Source: Methanosarcina sp. KYL-1
Lineage (GTDB): Archaea; Halobacteriota; Methanosarcinia; Methanosarcinales; Methanosarcinaceae
Assembly (NCBI RefSeq): GCF_024372725.1
Contig: NZ_VOUA01000017.1
Coordinates: forward strand, 1 to 64,000
Direction: 5' to 3'
DNA length: 64,000 nucleotides
Under the pieces are notes generated by a model. That model did not search any database. It saw only the letters and a program-made list of their open reading frames with translations, and was not told the DNA's origin. Made by a program: the position numbers and the translations under genes. Of this stretch, positions 49,030 to 58,082 are shown piece by piece (the first letter of the stretch is position 1; each line of letters begins with the position of its first letter).

Positions 49030-51240
49030 GTGGAACTCAGGTTTTCAAAAATGACAGCTTTAGCTGGCGGACTGGTTTTTCTGATTCTGTTGAGTCCGGC
49101 GGTTCTTGCAGTAGGGATTACTCCCAGGACCATATCCTATGACACAGCTGAAACCCATGGTGACGGTTTTGTGTGGGATGCGACCACGTTCGAAGGTTTC
49201 TATTACTCTGTAAACAAGAACGTGAACTACCTCAACGATGGGTGGGGCGAACGGCTTTACTTCCAGGAGGATGAGGGCAGCAGTAACGGGCCTCTCGGAA
49301 GTACGGATAGCCCTGACAATAACATAATCGACGACAGTGAACTTATCTACACCACCACTCCTTACCCCTGCAGCTACAAGCTCGTATCCGAACTCGGGCT
49401 CACTGCCGATACCGTACCTGCGGATGTGGGCGGCACCAGCTACTACGAGCTCTGCTGGTTCGGTGCTCCTTACGTTGCCATTGAAGGGGATGCCACTCAG
49501 CTTTCCAAGCTCGTGTACAAGCAGGACGCTGACTACCAGAAGACCCTTAAGGCCGGGGAAAGCTGGGACCTCGGTTCCGGTTACAGCCTTACTGTCAACC
49601 AGGTTGACGTTGAGGGAGACAAGGTCTGGTTCTCCCTTTATAAGGACGGAGAAAAACTCGAAGACGGTATCCTCAATACCGACGGTGATGTTTCTGACTG
49701 CACCTTTGCAGCCCGTGCCGATTTCGGGGATTCTGACGACCAGCTTTACTTCATGACCTATGCTGAAAGCGTCTTCCAGGGCGCTGTAGATTCCCTTGCC
49801 GTTTTCAGGTACACCTGGCTAATCGACAAAGACAATGCGCTGCTTATCAAAGCCGATGACACTTACCAGGGCTTCAACGTTGATACTGCCGCTGAAGACG
49901 GGCTTGCACTCTCCAACGACAATTCCATCACCCTCAATATTGATGACGGCAAGAGGACCTACTTCACCGAATCCTGGTACTTCCAGACCTCGGACGAAAA
50001 CAAAGGGACAGGTGGAAACGGTTACATAATCTATCCGGTTCTGGATAAAAGCAAACCCGGCACCTATGCCGTAAGGGGTATCCCTGCTGACACGGCTTCA
50101 ACTTCCACCTTCGAGTGGAATCCGGCAACGTTCAGGGGTTTTTACTACTCCGTAAACAAGAACGTGAACTACCTCAACGATGGGTGGGGCGAACGGCTTT
50201 ACTTCCAGGAGGATGAGGGCAGCAGTAACGGGCCTCTCGGAAGTACGGATAGCCCTGACAATAACATAATCGATGATGGTGAACTTATCTACACCACCAC
50301 TCCTTACCCCTGCAGCTACAAGCTCGTATCTGAGCTCGGGCTCACTGCCGATACCGTACCTTCTGATGTAGGCGGCACCAGCTACTACGAGCTCTGCTGG
50401 TTCGGTGCTCCTTACGTTGCCATTGAAGGGGACGCCACTCAGCTTTCCAAACTTGTGTACAAGCAGGACGCTGGCTACCAGAAGACCCTTAAGGCCGGGG
50501 AAAGCTGGGACCTCGGTTCCGGTTACAGCCTTACCGTCAACCAGGTTGACGTCGAGGGAGACAAGGTCTGGTTCTCCCTTTATAAGGATGGGGAAAAACT
50601 CGAAGACGGTATCCTCAATACCAACGGTGATGTTTCCGACTGCACCTTTGCAGCCCGTGCCGATTTCGGGGATTCTGACGACCAGCTTTACTTCATGACC
50701 TATGCTGAAAGCGTCTTCCAGGGCGCTGTAGATTCTCTTGCCGTTTTCAGGTACACCTGGCTAATCGACAAAGATAATGCGCTGCTTATCAAAGCCGATG
50801 ACACTTACCAGGGCTTCAACGTTGATACTGCCGCTGAAGACGGGCTTGCACTCTCCAACGACAATTCCATCACCCTCAATGTTGATGACGGCAAGAGGAC
50901 CTACTTCACCGAATCCTGGTACTTCCAGACCTCGGACGAAAACAAAGGGACAGGTGGAAACGGTTACATAATCTATCCGTCTCAGGCCGTAACCGTAGAA
51001 TCTGAGGACGAGGCGTCCGAAAATGAAGGGGTACCCGAATCCGAAGTCCTTGAACCTGCGGAAGAAGAGCCTTCCGTACAGCCTGAAACAAGGGAAGAGC
51101 AGGTTATATCTGAGTCTGAAGACGCTGAAGAGGGATCTGAAGCTTCGGAGCCTGCAGGTGAGGAAAAGTCTCCGGGTTTTGGCCTTTCAACCGCTATCTT
51201 CGGAGTTTTTGCTGTTTGTTTCCTCATGAGAAAGAAGTAA
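49030..51240 (+). CDS. S-layer-type surface protein with two tandem DUF1608 (Sarcinarray) domains
   Basis: This 736-residue secreted protein resembles the Methanosarcina S-layer tile protein. The GTG start has GTGGAG upstream, and a signal peptide follows (MTALAGGLVFLILLSPAVLAV). Two near-identical domains of about 314 residues (FVWDATTFEGFYYSVNKNVNYLNDGWGERLYF...DDQLYFMTYAESVFQGAVDSLAVFRYTWLIDKDNALLIKADD...FTESWYFQTSDENKG) form the tile. An acidic Glu/Ser-rich stalk (about 665-715) leads to the C-terminal anchor SPGFGLSTAIFGVFAVCFLMRKK, a PGF-CTERM-like end. The 14-residue TTPYPCSYKLVSEL segment includes a Cys, repeated once per domain. It probably contributes to the cell envelope lattice as an alternative or minor S-layer protein. 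Confidence 0.92.
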   Translation: MELRFSKMTALAGGLVFLILLSPAVLAVGITPRTISYDTAETHGDGFVWDATTFEGFYYSVNKNVNYLNDGWGERLYFQEDEGSSNGPLGSTDSPDNNIIDDSELIYTTTPYPCSYKLVSELGLTADTVPADVGGTSYYELCWFGAPYVAIEGDATQLSKLVYKQDADYQKTLKAGESWDLGSGYSLTVNQVDVEGDKVWFSLYKDGEKLEDGILNTDGDVSDCTFAARADFGDSDDQLYFMTYAESVFQGAVDSLAVFRYTWLIDKDNALLIKADDTYQGFNVDTAAEDGLALSNDNSITLNIDDGKRTYFTESWYFQTSDENKGTGGNGYIIYPVLDKSKPGTYAVRGIPADTASTSTFEWNPATFRGFYYSVNKNVNYLNDGWGERLYFQEDEGSSNGPLGSTDSPDNNIIDDGELIYTTTPYPCSYKLVSELGLTADTVPSDVGGTSYYELCWFGAPYVAIEGDATQLSKLVYKQDAGYQKTLKAGESWDLGSGYSLTVNQVDVEGDKVWFSLYKDGEKLEDGILNTNGDVSDCTFAARADFGDSDDQLYFMTYAESVFQGAVDSLAVFRYTWLIDKDNALLIKADDTYQGFNVDTAAEDGLALSNDNSITLNVDDGKRTYFTESWYFQTSDENKGTGGNGYIIYPSQAVTVESEDEASENEGVPESEVLEPAEEEPSVQPETREEQVISESEDAEEGSEASEPAGEEKSPGFGLSTAIFGVFAVCFLMRKK
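49171..50981 (+). repeat. Near-identical 942-bp direct duplication inside the first S-layer-type gene
   Basis: Bases from about 49171 recur 942 bp (314 codons) later, for example TAAACAAGAACGTGAACTAC at 49211 and 50153. Differences are few and mostly at third positions. Such identity suggests recent duplication or gene conversion between the two DUF1608 units. Confidence 0.93.
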
Positions 51241-51720
51241 GCAATAATAGTGTAGAAGTACGTAGTAAGAAGGATAATGTAAGTATAAGCAAAACGGAAT
51301 CTGTAAAATTATATTTGGAAAGGAAAATTGTTGAAGAAGGAAAATTTCTCCTTCTTCTTAGTTTCCTCCTTCTTAGTTTTTTATTTGTTTACTCAATGAT
51401 TTTTTTTAGCAGGCTTATTTTACCTTTTTTTAGGTCAGGCCGGCGTTTTTTCTTTTTCATTTCTTTTTTATTTTTTTTCTTCGACTTTACCTCCTGCTAC
51501 TTTTTCTTTTCCTTTTTCTTTGCTTTAGTCCTGTTTTGTCCAGTTCTCACTGCATTTTTTGGATGTTATCTTTTGACCTTTTCGTTAAAATTAGTAAAAC
51601 TTATTAACTATTATAGTTTATTCGTTGTTACAATAATATATTTTCGTCTTACTGTATGCTTATAATATTCTAAAAATTGTAATTTAAACAATACAATTTA
51701 TGATGGTTTGGTGTTTCTGT
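51241..51720. promoter_or_regulatory. T-rich terminator zone and promoter region between the S-layer-type genes
   Basis: The first half is very T-rich on the plus strand (runs of TTTTTT, 51390-51540), suited to termination after the first S-layer-type gene. A 149-codon open frame here encodes only a Phe/Leu-rich low-complexity string and I do not accept it. AT-rich TATA-like sequences lie at about 51635-51668 before the next gene. Confidence 0.5.
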
Positions 51721-53967
51721 ATGAAGTATGTTCTTTCAAAAACCCTATCTATAATTTCAGTTGCTTTCACAATCTTTTTGATTCTTGTGCCTTCAGGGCT
51801 GGCAGCTCCGGCAGCTCCTGCTATCCGCGGGCTTCCCCTTGATACGAATCTAACGGAAAGCAATGGATTTGCCTGGGACGCTACCACTTTTGGCGGCTTT
51901 TGCTATCCCATAAACAAGCACCAGAATTTTGTTAATGAGGATATTGCCTGGGGGGAACGCCTCTGGATTGAAAACACTGACAATACCCACGGGGCTTTAG
52001 GTGTTTCGGGCCCTTCAAACAACGTTATTGACGAAGAGGAACTTGTCTATTCCACGAGGTCGTACAGCTCCAAGTACAAGCTTGTTTCCGAACTCGGGCT
52101 TAGCGGGGATTCCATTCCCTCGGATCTCGGGAACGGTTTTTACTGGCAGCTCGCCTGGTTTGCTAAGCCTTACATAGCTGTTGAAAATGATGCCACTCAG
52201 CTTGCAAGTCTTGTCCTCAACCAGGACGGCAGCGCCAGGAAGACACTTCGGACCGGTGAGACGTGGGATCTCGGGAAAGGCTACACACTCACCGTCCACC
52301 AGGTTGATGTGGACGGGAAAAAGGTCTGGTTCTCCCTTTACAAGGACGGAGAAGAACTTGAATCTGCAGTTGTTGAAGACGACGGGACTGTTGCAAGCCA
52401 GGCTTTTACCGCTACCGCCGATTTCGGGGATTCTGACGACCAGCTCTACTTCATCACTTACGTTGACTCGGTTTTCCAGGGTGCCGTTGATTCGATTGCC
52501 GTTTTCAAGTACACGTGGCTTATCGATAAGGACAACGTACTGGTCATAAAAAGTGGGGACGAGTATCAGGGCCTGGAAGTAAAGGAAGCCAATGAGAACG
52601 GGCTTGTGCTGAAAAACAAGGACTCTATCACTATATATGTTGATGCGGACAAAAAGACCTACTTCACCGATTCCTGGTACTTCAAGACCTCGGATGAAAA
52701 CAAAGGTTTCGGCGGGCAGGGTTATATCATCTACCCGGCAAAAGACCTCACCACTCCGGGTACCTATACTTTAAGAGGTATTTCCCTTGATACGAATCTA
52801 ACGGAAAGCAATGGATTTGCCTGGGACGCTACCACTTTTGGCGGCTTTTGCTATCCCATAAACAAGCACCAGAATTTTGTTAATGAGGACATTGCCTGGG
52901 GGGAACGCCTCTGGATTGAAAACACTGACAATACCCACGGGGCTTTAGGTGTTTCGGGCCCTTCAAACAACGTTATTGACGAAGAGGAACTTGTCTATTC
53001 CACACGGCAGCACAGCTCCAAGTATAAGGTTGTTTCCGAACTCGGGCTTAGCGGGTCTTCCATTCCTTCCGACCTCGGGAAAGGTTTTTACTGGCAGCTC
53101 GCCTGGTTTGGTAAACCTTACATAGCTGTTGAAAATGATGCCACTCAGCTTGCAAGTCTTGTCCTCAACCAGGATGGCAGCGCTAGGAAGACGCTTCGGG
53201 CCGGTGAGACGTGGGATCTCGGGAAAGGCTACACGCTTACTGTCCACCAGGTTGATGTGGACGGAAAAAAGGTCTGGTTCTCCCTTGAAAAGAACGGGGA
53301 AGAACTTGAGTCTGCCATTGTTGAAGACGACGGCACTGTTGCAAGCAAGACTTTCACTGCTAAAGCCGACTTCGGTGACTCTGACGACCAGCTCTACTTC
53401 GTCACTTACGTTGACTCCGTTTTCCAGAGTGCTGTTGATTCCATTGCCGTTTTCAAGTACACCTGGCTTATCGATAAGGACAACGCGCTGGTCATAAAAA
53501 GTGGGGACGAGTATCAGGGCCTGGAAGTAAAGGAAGCCAATGAGAACGGGCTTGTGCTGAAAAACAAGGACTCTATCACTATAGATGTTGATGCGGACAA
53601 AAAGGCCTACTTCACTGATTCCTGGTACTTCAAGACCTCGGATGAAAACAAAGGTTTCGGCGGGCAGGGTTACATCATCTATCCTGCAACGGATGTCACA
53701 GTGGTGGATGAAACCTTGAATAATGCGGCTGCAGAAGATGAGACTTCCGTAGTTGAGATCGATTCTCAAACTGCAGACTCTACTGAAAACTCTACGAGTT
53801 CCGAGGCCAGCCTTGATTATAAGGCTAGAAACGCCGATTCTGCCGGTGAGGTCGTTGAAGACAAGGCAGGCTCAGAGGAGGAAGTGCCTGAAAAGTCTCC
53901 CGGATTCGGGCTCTTTGTCTCAGTTTTGGGGCTTACTGCTGGACTGATCCTTAAAGGAAGGAAATGA
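51721..53967 (+). CDS. Second S-layer-type surface protein with two tandem DUF1608 domains
   Basis: Read from the ATG at 51721, which begins a good signal peptide (MKYVLSKTLSIISVAFTIFL...SGLAAPAAP), it has 748 residues; an in-frame ATG lies seven codons upstream. Two tandem tile domains of 316 residues (FAWDATTFGGFCYPINKHQNFVNEDIAWGERLWIENTDN...DDQLYFITYVDSVFQGAVDSIAVFKYTWLIDKDN) are followed by an acidic stalk and the anchor KSPGFGLFVSVLGLTAGLILKGRK. It is a diverged paralogue of the gene at 49030, with conserved WLIDKDN and SWYF-TSDENKG blocks. Both genes keep the same architecture, so they likely arose by gene duplication after the internal domain fusion or by parallel conversion. Confidence 0.92.
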   Translation: MKYVLSKTLSIISVAFTIFLILVPSGLAAPAAPAIRGLPLDTNLTESNGFAWDATTFGGFCYPINKHQNFVNEDIAWGERLWIENTDNTHGALGVSGPSNNVIDEEELVYSTRSYSSKYKLVSELGLSGDSIPSDLGNGFYWQLAWFAKPYIAVENDATQLASLVLNQDGSARKTLRTGETWDLGKGYTLTVHQVDVDGKKVWFSLYKDGEELESAVVEDDGTVASQAFTATADFGDSDDQLYFITYVDSVFQGAVDSIAVFKYTWLIDKDNVLVIKSGDEYQGLEVKEANENGLVLKNKDSITIYVDADKKTYFTDSWYFKTSDENKGFGGQGYIIYPAKDLTTPGTYTLRGISLDTNLTESNGFAWDATTFGGFCYPINKHQNFVNEDIAWGERLWIENTDNTHGALGVSGPSNNVIDEEELVYSTRQHSSKYKVVSELGLSGSSIPSDLGKGFYWQLAWFGKPYIAVENDATQLASLVLNQDGSARKTLRAGETWDLGKGYTLTVHQVDVDGKKVWFSLEKNGEELESAIVEDDGTVASKTFTAKADFGDSDDQLYFVTYVDSVFQSAVDSIAVFKYTWLIDKDNALVIKSGDEYQGLEVKEANENGLVLKNKDSITIDVDADKKAYFTDSWYFKTSDENKGFGGQGYIIYPATDVTVVDETLNNAAAEDETSVVEIDSQTADSTENSTSSEASLDYKARNADSAGEVVEDKAGSEEEVPEKSPGFGLFVSVLGLTAGLILKGRK
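51841..53690 (+). repeat. Near-identical 948-bp direct duplication inside the second S-layer-type gene
   Basis: GATACGAATCTAACGGAAAG at 51841 recurs at 52789, an offset of 948 bp (316 codons), and most of the intervening sequence matches. The first about 190 bp of each unit are essentially identical, which points to recent gene conversion. Confidence 0.93.
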
Positions 53968-54225
53968 TCTTTCCTTCCTTCCTTCTTTCCTTCCTCCTAT
54001 ATTTCCAGAACTCATTCTTTCTATAATCTGCTTTTCTCTGCCATGCTTTTCTGGCGTGGTTTTTTAGTTTTCAATTCCTGCTAGTTTTGCTCCCCTGTTT
54101 TGCTCCCCTGTTTTATTCCTTACTCTGTCTGCTTTTTCGGAGGTTTTTCGATATCCTTATAGGGAATAAATGCATACAACCCCTTTCCTTTGGATAGATA
54201 AATTGCGAGATTTACATGAGAAAAT

Positions 54226-55185
54226 ATGAGATCAGGTATCCAGAATCCAATTGGCTCGGAGAAGGCTGTCGAGGTCAAATCCGATGATTTGAGATGCGCA
54301 AAAGCGATGCGTGTGACGAAACTTGCCCTGCTTACAAACATCGTGCTTACAACTTTCAAGTTTTTTGCAGGGGTGGTGGGGAACAGTGCGGCAATGGTTG
54401 CCGATGCTGTCCACTCCCTTTCGGACATGCTGACTGATGTGGCGGTTATGGTCGGATTCAAGCTGTCCCAGAAGCCCAGGGACAGTACTCACAATTACGG
54501 GCACGGTAAGATAGAAACGCTGTCAGCAGGTTTTGTCGGACTGGTACTTTTCCTTGTCGGGCTGGAGATCTTTTACTCGGGACTCGAAAAGGTGCTGGCA
54601 TTTTTTGGCGGGGAAATCCTGCAGGCTCCTGGCTGGATTGCGGTGTTTGCGGCTGTAGCGTCCATCCTGTCTAAAGAAAGCCTTTATCGCTATACGATCC
54701 GGCATTCCAGGGAACTGGAGAGTGATGCCCTTGAGGCAAATGCTTGGCACCAGCGCTCCGATGCCATGTCCTCCGTAGGCACCATGCTTGGGAGCGGTGG
54801 GGCAATTCTGCTCGGCGGCCGGTGGGCCGTGCTCGATCCCCTTGCAGCCCTAATACTCAGTTTCTTTATCCTCAAGGTGGCTTTCGATATCTTTTACCGG
54901 AGCATCAATGAGCTGCTTGAAGCTTCCCTGGGCTCGGATGTCAATGAAGAGATTGAAAAAATTATCCGGTGCACCGACGGAGTCCTTGACTGCCACAAGC
55001 TCAAAACCAGGAAAATCGGCAGTGCAATTGCTGTTGATGTCCATATCGAGGTGGATAGGGGACTTAATATCGTGGATGCCCACCAGATCTCTTCCCATGT
55101 CGAGAATAAGCTGAGGGGAACTTACGGCGGCAACAGCCATCTTTCGATTCACGTGGAACCGCATCCCGGAAATACGGATTTTTAA
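54226..55185 (+). CDS. Cation diffusion facilitator (CDF) family transporter
   Basis: CDF proteins export Zn, Fe, Mn or related divalent metals by antiport. This 319-residue protein has six membrane helices (about residues 32-225). The first site motif is DAVHSLSDMLTD in TM2, and the second is ALEANAWHQRSDAMSS in TM5 (HxxxD). A cytoplasmic C-terminal domain follows (DVNEEIEKIIRCTDGVLDCHKLKTRKIGSAIAVDVHIEVDRGLNIVDAHQISSHVENKLR). The N-terminus before residue 28 is hydrophilic, so a later start (MRVTKLALLTN) is possible. It is monocistronic. The metal is not predictable with confidence. Confidence 0.93.
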   Translation: MRSGIQNPIGSEKAVEVKSDDLRCAKAMRVTKLALLTNIVLTTFKFFAGVVGNSAAMVADAVHSLSDMLTDVAVMVGFKLSQKPRDSTHNYGHGKIETLSAGFVGLVLFLVGLEIFYSGLEKVLAFFGGEILQAPGWIAVFAAVASILSKESLYRYTIRHSRELESDALEANAWHQRSDAMSSVGTMLGSGGAILLGGRWAVLDPLAALILSFFILKVAFDIFYRSINELLEASLGSDVNEEIEKIIRCTDGVLDCHKLKTRKIGSAIAVDVHIEVDRGLNIVDAHQISSHVENKLRGTYGGNSHLSIHVEPHPGNTDF

Positions 55186-55283
55186 TTTCAGGTAGGGATG
55201 CCCCTTCCCTGACATTTTTTCAATCTCTTTTTGAGTTCTCTTTTTGAGTTCTCTTATTCAGCTCCTGATTCAGGTTTTTTCGT

Positions 55284-56003
55284 TCAGATCAGGAGCAGAG
55301 CAATAAACCCGCTTAAAAATATCCCGTCAAAGGTCCCGGCTCCTCCTATACTTGCAACGGGAGCTCCAAGGTTCTTGATTTTTCCCAGGTTCAGGAGGTC
55401 GGCTCCTATCAGGGTTCCGAGCACGCCTCCGGTGTAGGCTGTGACAAAGCGGCACTGGTCAGCCAGGCACTCGGGCATATGGAAAATCGAGGTAAGGATA
55501 ATTGCAACAATGGCTGCTGAAAGGGGAGGGATAAGGGCCGGGGTTGCTATTCCTACTCCCCTTATTGGTTTTGCTACGGAATAGGTCACTGCTGCAACGG
55601 CTGCCACTCCCATCCCCGCCAGGGGGACGGAGGATGGAAATTTCATTAGGAGATACGCGGAAATCAGGACAGGGATGACTGCCCCACCCACATTTACGGC
55701 CAGCAAGGTTTCTTCTTTTATGACTTTACGCATTGGGACCCGGTAGTCAACTCCGAAAACCCGGACATAACTGTCCCGTACAACAGGAATGTCTGACTTG
55801 AGGACTGCCAGAGGGATGTTGATTCCGCTTCCGATGAAGGAAAGGAGCAGGATAAGGAGGGCATCTTCTGCGGAAAAGCCTATTTTCATGAAAGTGGAGA
55901 TTATGATCCCGAGAAAGAGGGATCCAAGCCCAAAGGCAAGGACAACGGCTAAAAGGAGAAGGAACTTCGGGCTGAAAGGGATATAGAAGATCTGTCTTCT
56001 CAT
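55284..56003 (-). CDS. DUF1614 integral membrane protein
   Basis: This 239-residue protein has about seven hydrophobic segments. Typical stretches are FGLGSLFLGIIIS, FIGSGINIPLAVL, ETLLAVNVGGAVIPVLISAYLL, SVAKPIRGVGIATPALIPPLSAAIVAIIL, AYTGGVLGTLIGADLLNL and GAPVASIGGAGTFDGIFLSGFIALLL. These match the DUF1614 family of archaeal membrane proteins of unknown function. It is convergent with the CDF gene and alone in its unit. Confidence 0.85.
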   Translation of the reverse strand: MRRQIFYIPFSPKFLLLLAVVLAFGLGSLFLGIIISTFMKIGFSAEDALLILLLSFIGSGINIPLAVLKSDIPVVRDSYVRVFGVDYRVPMRKVIKEETLLAVNVGGAVIPVLISAYLLMKFPSSVPLAGMGVAAVAAVTYSVAKPIRGVGIATPALIPPLSAAIVAIILTSIFHMPECLADQCRFVTAYTGGVLGTLIGADLLNLGKIKNLGAPVASIGGAGTFDGIFLSGFIALLLI

Positions 56004-56235
56004 GGGATTACTCTCTTCTCCGCGGGTCGGTTTTTCGGTTATGATATATGTGCTTTCTTTATTAATGGGTATCTGAGTTTTTTTTCAGTTAATCTATATG
56101 CTTTTTCTTATGCTGTAGATTTTTTTATAAAGTAAACTTCTCTTTTAGGGTTAAACTTTCTTTTCCGGGGCTGGACTTCCTTATGGAAGCAAGTGGAAAC
56201 AGGTTTTGCTGCATTTTTTTCTTTAATACAGAGGT

Positions 56236-57108
56236 TCATATGTACCTGAAAGCAGGCTGAAAGGATTCGATGCAGATGGTCTCTTTCCCGTCCTTGTAGA
56301 TCCTGAGGACTCCGCCAGACTCGGAAACCGTAATTGAGATTGCCACTGTGTCCCTGCTGATGGCTGCAGCGGAAACATGCCTTCCTCCCAGGCCCTTTTC
56401 AATGTCCACATTTTTCCCGTCCACGTCAAGGTAGCGCCCTGCCGCGTGGATAAGCCCGTTTTCATCTATCACAAAAACCCCGTCCAGCTGCGCGAATTCC
56501 TTTACGGACTCCCAGTTTTTCCTGTCCAGGATGTTTCTCTGCGCTTCTTCATGGCCTGCATAGGGGTTGAGGATCATCTGGTGGGAGCGTTTCAGGACTT
56601 CTTCGGTATCCCCTATTATAAATGCAGTTCCGATTTTTTTGCCTTCCCTCCCCGTAAGGGCGATATCAAATGCAATTTTCAGGACCGCGCTCATAACTTC
56701 CGGTTTGACTCTTTCTTCGCATTCTTTCATGGCTTTTATAAGGGGATTTTCTTCAAGGTTGTGCACGATTATGGAACTTGAACCCCGGGTCTCGACAACA
56801 CCCACGACAATCCCAGTTTTCAGTTCCCCAAGCACGTATTCGATGGCAGAGGCGTGCTGCAGGTGATCTACATTGCCTGCAGTTTCCCGGCCGAGCTGGT
56901 CTATGAGCTCTTTTGCGGGGCTTTTTCCATCTTTCCCCGTAGCGACCAGGTGGTCAATTATACTTTTCGGGCGCATGGAGGTGTAGTAGACCGGTATATC
57001 GGTCTGGATCCCTTCAAAGCTCAGCTCTCCGGAGACCATGATTGCGGCTGCGTTGAGTTCCCGGGCAACCCGGGCTGCCGTTTCTGCGATTATACGTGCT
57101 CTGTCCAT
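56236..57108 (-). CDS. dacZ: Diadenylate cyclase (DisA_N/DacZ type), c-di-AMP synthase
   Basis: The enzyme condenses two ATP to cyclic di-AMP, the osmolyte-balance messenger of many Euryarchaeota. The 290-residue protein has an N-terminal regulatory-like half with a PK-type fold (about 1-110) and the C-terminal DAC domain. DGVFVIDENGLIHAAGRYLDVD corresponds to the DGA region, and LGGRHVSAAAISRDTVAISITVSESGG to the RHR region. The second Arg of the RHR motif is replaced (RHV), as in archaeal forms. It is monocistronic with its promoter in the 57109-57487 gap. Confidence 0.93.
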   Translation of the reverse strand: MDRARIIAETAARVARELNAAAIMVSGELSFEGIQTDIPVYYTSMRPKSIIDHLVATGKDGKSPAKELIDQLGRETAGNVDHLQHASAIEYVLGELKTGIVVGVVETRGSSSIIVHNLEENPLIKAMKECEERVKPEVMSAVLKIAFDIALTGREGKKIGTAFIIGDTEEVLKRSHQMILNPYAGHEEAQRNILDRKNWESVKEFAQLDGVFVIDENGLIHAAGRYLDVDGKNVDIEKGLGGRHVSAAAISRDTVAISITVSESGGVLRIYKDGKETICIESFQPAFRYI

Positions 57109-57487
57109 TTGACCATCCGCTTTTTATTTTTCGCTCCAATACTTTTTATGGTTCTGTTGCCTGCCCCGGAGGTTGACGGTTTCTTTACAGGTTAACATTA
57201 AGGGCGACTGTATACACAATTAAATCTGGTTCACTCAGGTATAATGTTATGTCTACTACATTATAATTGTTCTGTGATGACTCTCTTTTTTCCTCTTTTT
57301 CCCTTCTTATTTTTTTTGCATTTCTTTCTGTCGCTTTTTTGTTTTGTTTTTGTTATTTTCTCCGGGTTCAGGGCAGAAAGGGTTTACAATATTCCTTCTA
57401 GAAGGGGAGCTTCGGCTTTTTTTGAAAAGAAAGGCTAATAGAAATGTTTTTCTTGTCTGGCTTTCTAGTTTATATTGGTGAAAAGCT
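57109..57487. promoter_or_regulatory. Divergent promoter region (dacZ and thpR)
   Basis: The gap holds T-rich plus-strand sequence (57280-57360) and AT-rich patches at about 57235-57265 (ATAATGTTATGTCTACTACATTATAA, containing the imperfect inverted repeat ATAATGT/ACATTAT). GGTGAAAAGC serves as ribosome binding site for the TTG start of thpR. No gene is seen. Confidence 0.5.
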
Positions 57488-58033
57488 TTGATCAGGACGT
57501 TTATAGCAGTGGAGCTCGACCCGGTTTTCATAGAAAAGATCCGGGATATTCAGGAAAAGTTTGAGGACTTTGATCTGAAATTTGTTAAGCCTGAAATTGT
57601 CCACATCACTCTAAAATTTCTGGGGGATGTGGAGGAGTCCAGTATTCCTTCTCTTGCTTCAGCTCTTGATTCCCTTCTCTGTGAGCCATTCGAAGCTAAG
57701 ATCGAGGGCATCGGGGTCTTCCCCAAGCCTGCAAACCCAAAAGTCCTTTGGATTGGGGCTTCAGGGGCTTTCGGTGCCCTTCATGATGAGGTCGAGAAGG
57801 TGCTGAAGCCTTTCAATTTCGAAAAGGATGACAGGGAATTTACAGCTCATGCCACCCTTGCCAGGGTGAAGTTCCTCAAAAAGTCCCAGAAAGGCGCTTT
57901 TCTTGATGCCCTCCGGGATTTAAAGGATATAACTCTTGGCAGCATGCGGGTGAATAAGGTACTTCTTAAGAAAAGTACCCTTACTCCGGAAGGGCCCCTC
58001 TACGAGACCCTGCATACCGCATATCTGGATTAA
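57488..58033 (+). CDS. thpR: RNA 2',3'-cyclic phosphodiesterase (ThpR/LigT family)
   Basis: This 181-residue 2H phosphoesterase hydrolyses RNA 2',3'-cyclic phosphates and can ligate tRNA halves in vitro. The two catalytic HxTx motifs are HITLKFLG (about residue 39) and HATLARVK (about residue 120). The N-terminus IRTFIAVELD is characteristic. The TTG start at 57488 has GGTGA seven bases upstream. It is convergent with apbE, and the 49-bp gap is T-poor. Confidence 0.93.
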   Translation: MIRTFIAVELDPVFIEKIRDIQEKFEDFDLKFVKPEIVHITLKFLGDVEESSIPSLASALDSLLCEPFEAKIEGIGVFPKPANPKVLWIGASGAFGALHDEVEKVLKPFNFEKDDREFTAHATLARVKFLKKSQKGAFLDALRDLKDITLGSMRVNKVLLKKSTLTPEGPLYETLHTAYLD

Positions 58034-58082
58034 ACCTTCTTTTTCACCCTGAAAGATCAGGTCAGGAGGATGATAAAAACTT

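Noticed and set aside
51216-51665. 149-codon open frame between the S-layer-type genes
   Set aside because: It encodes a Phe/Leu-rich string from a T-rich tract, overlaps the end of the previous gene and has no start signal.
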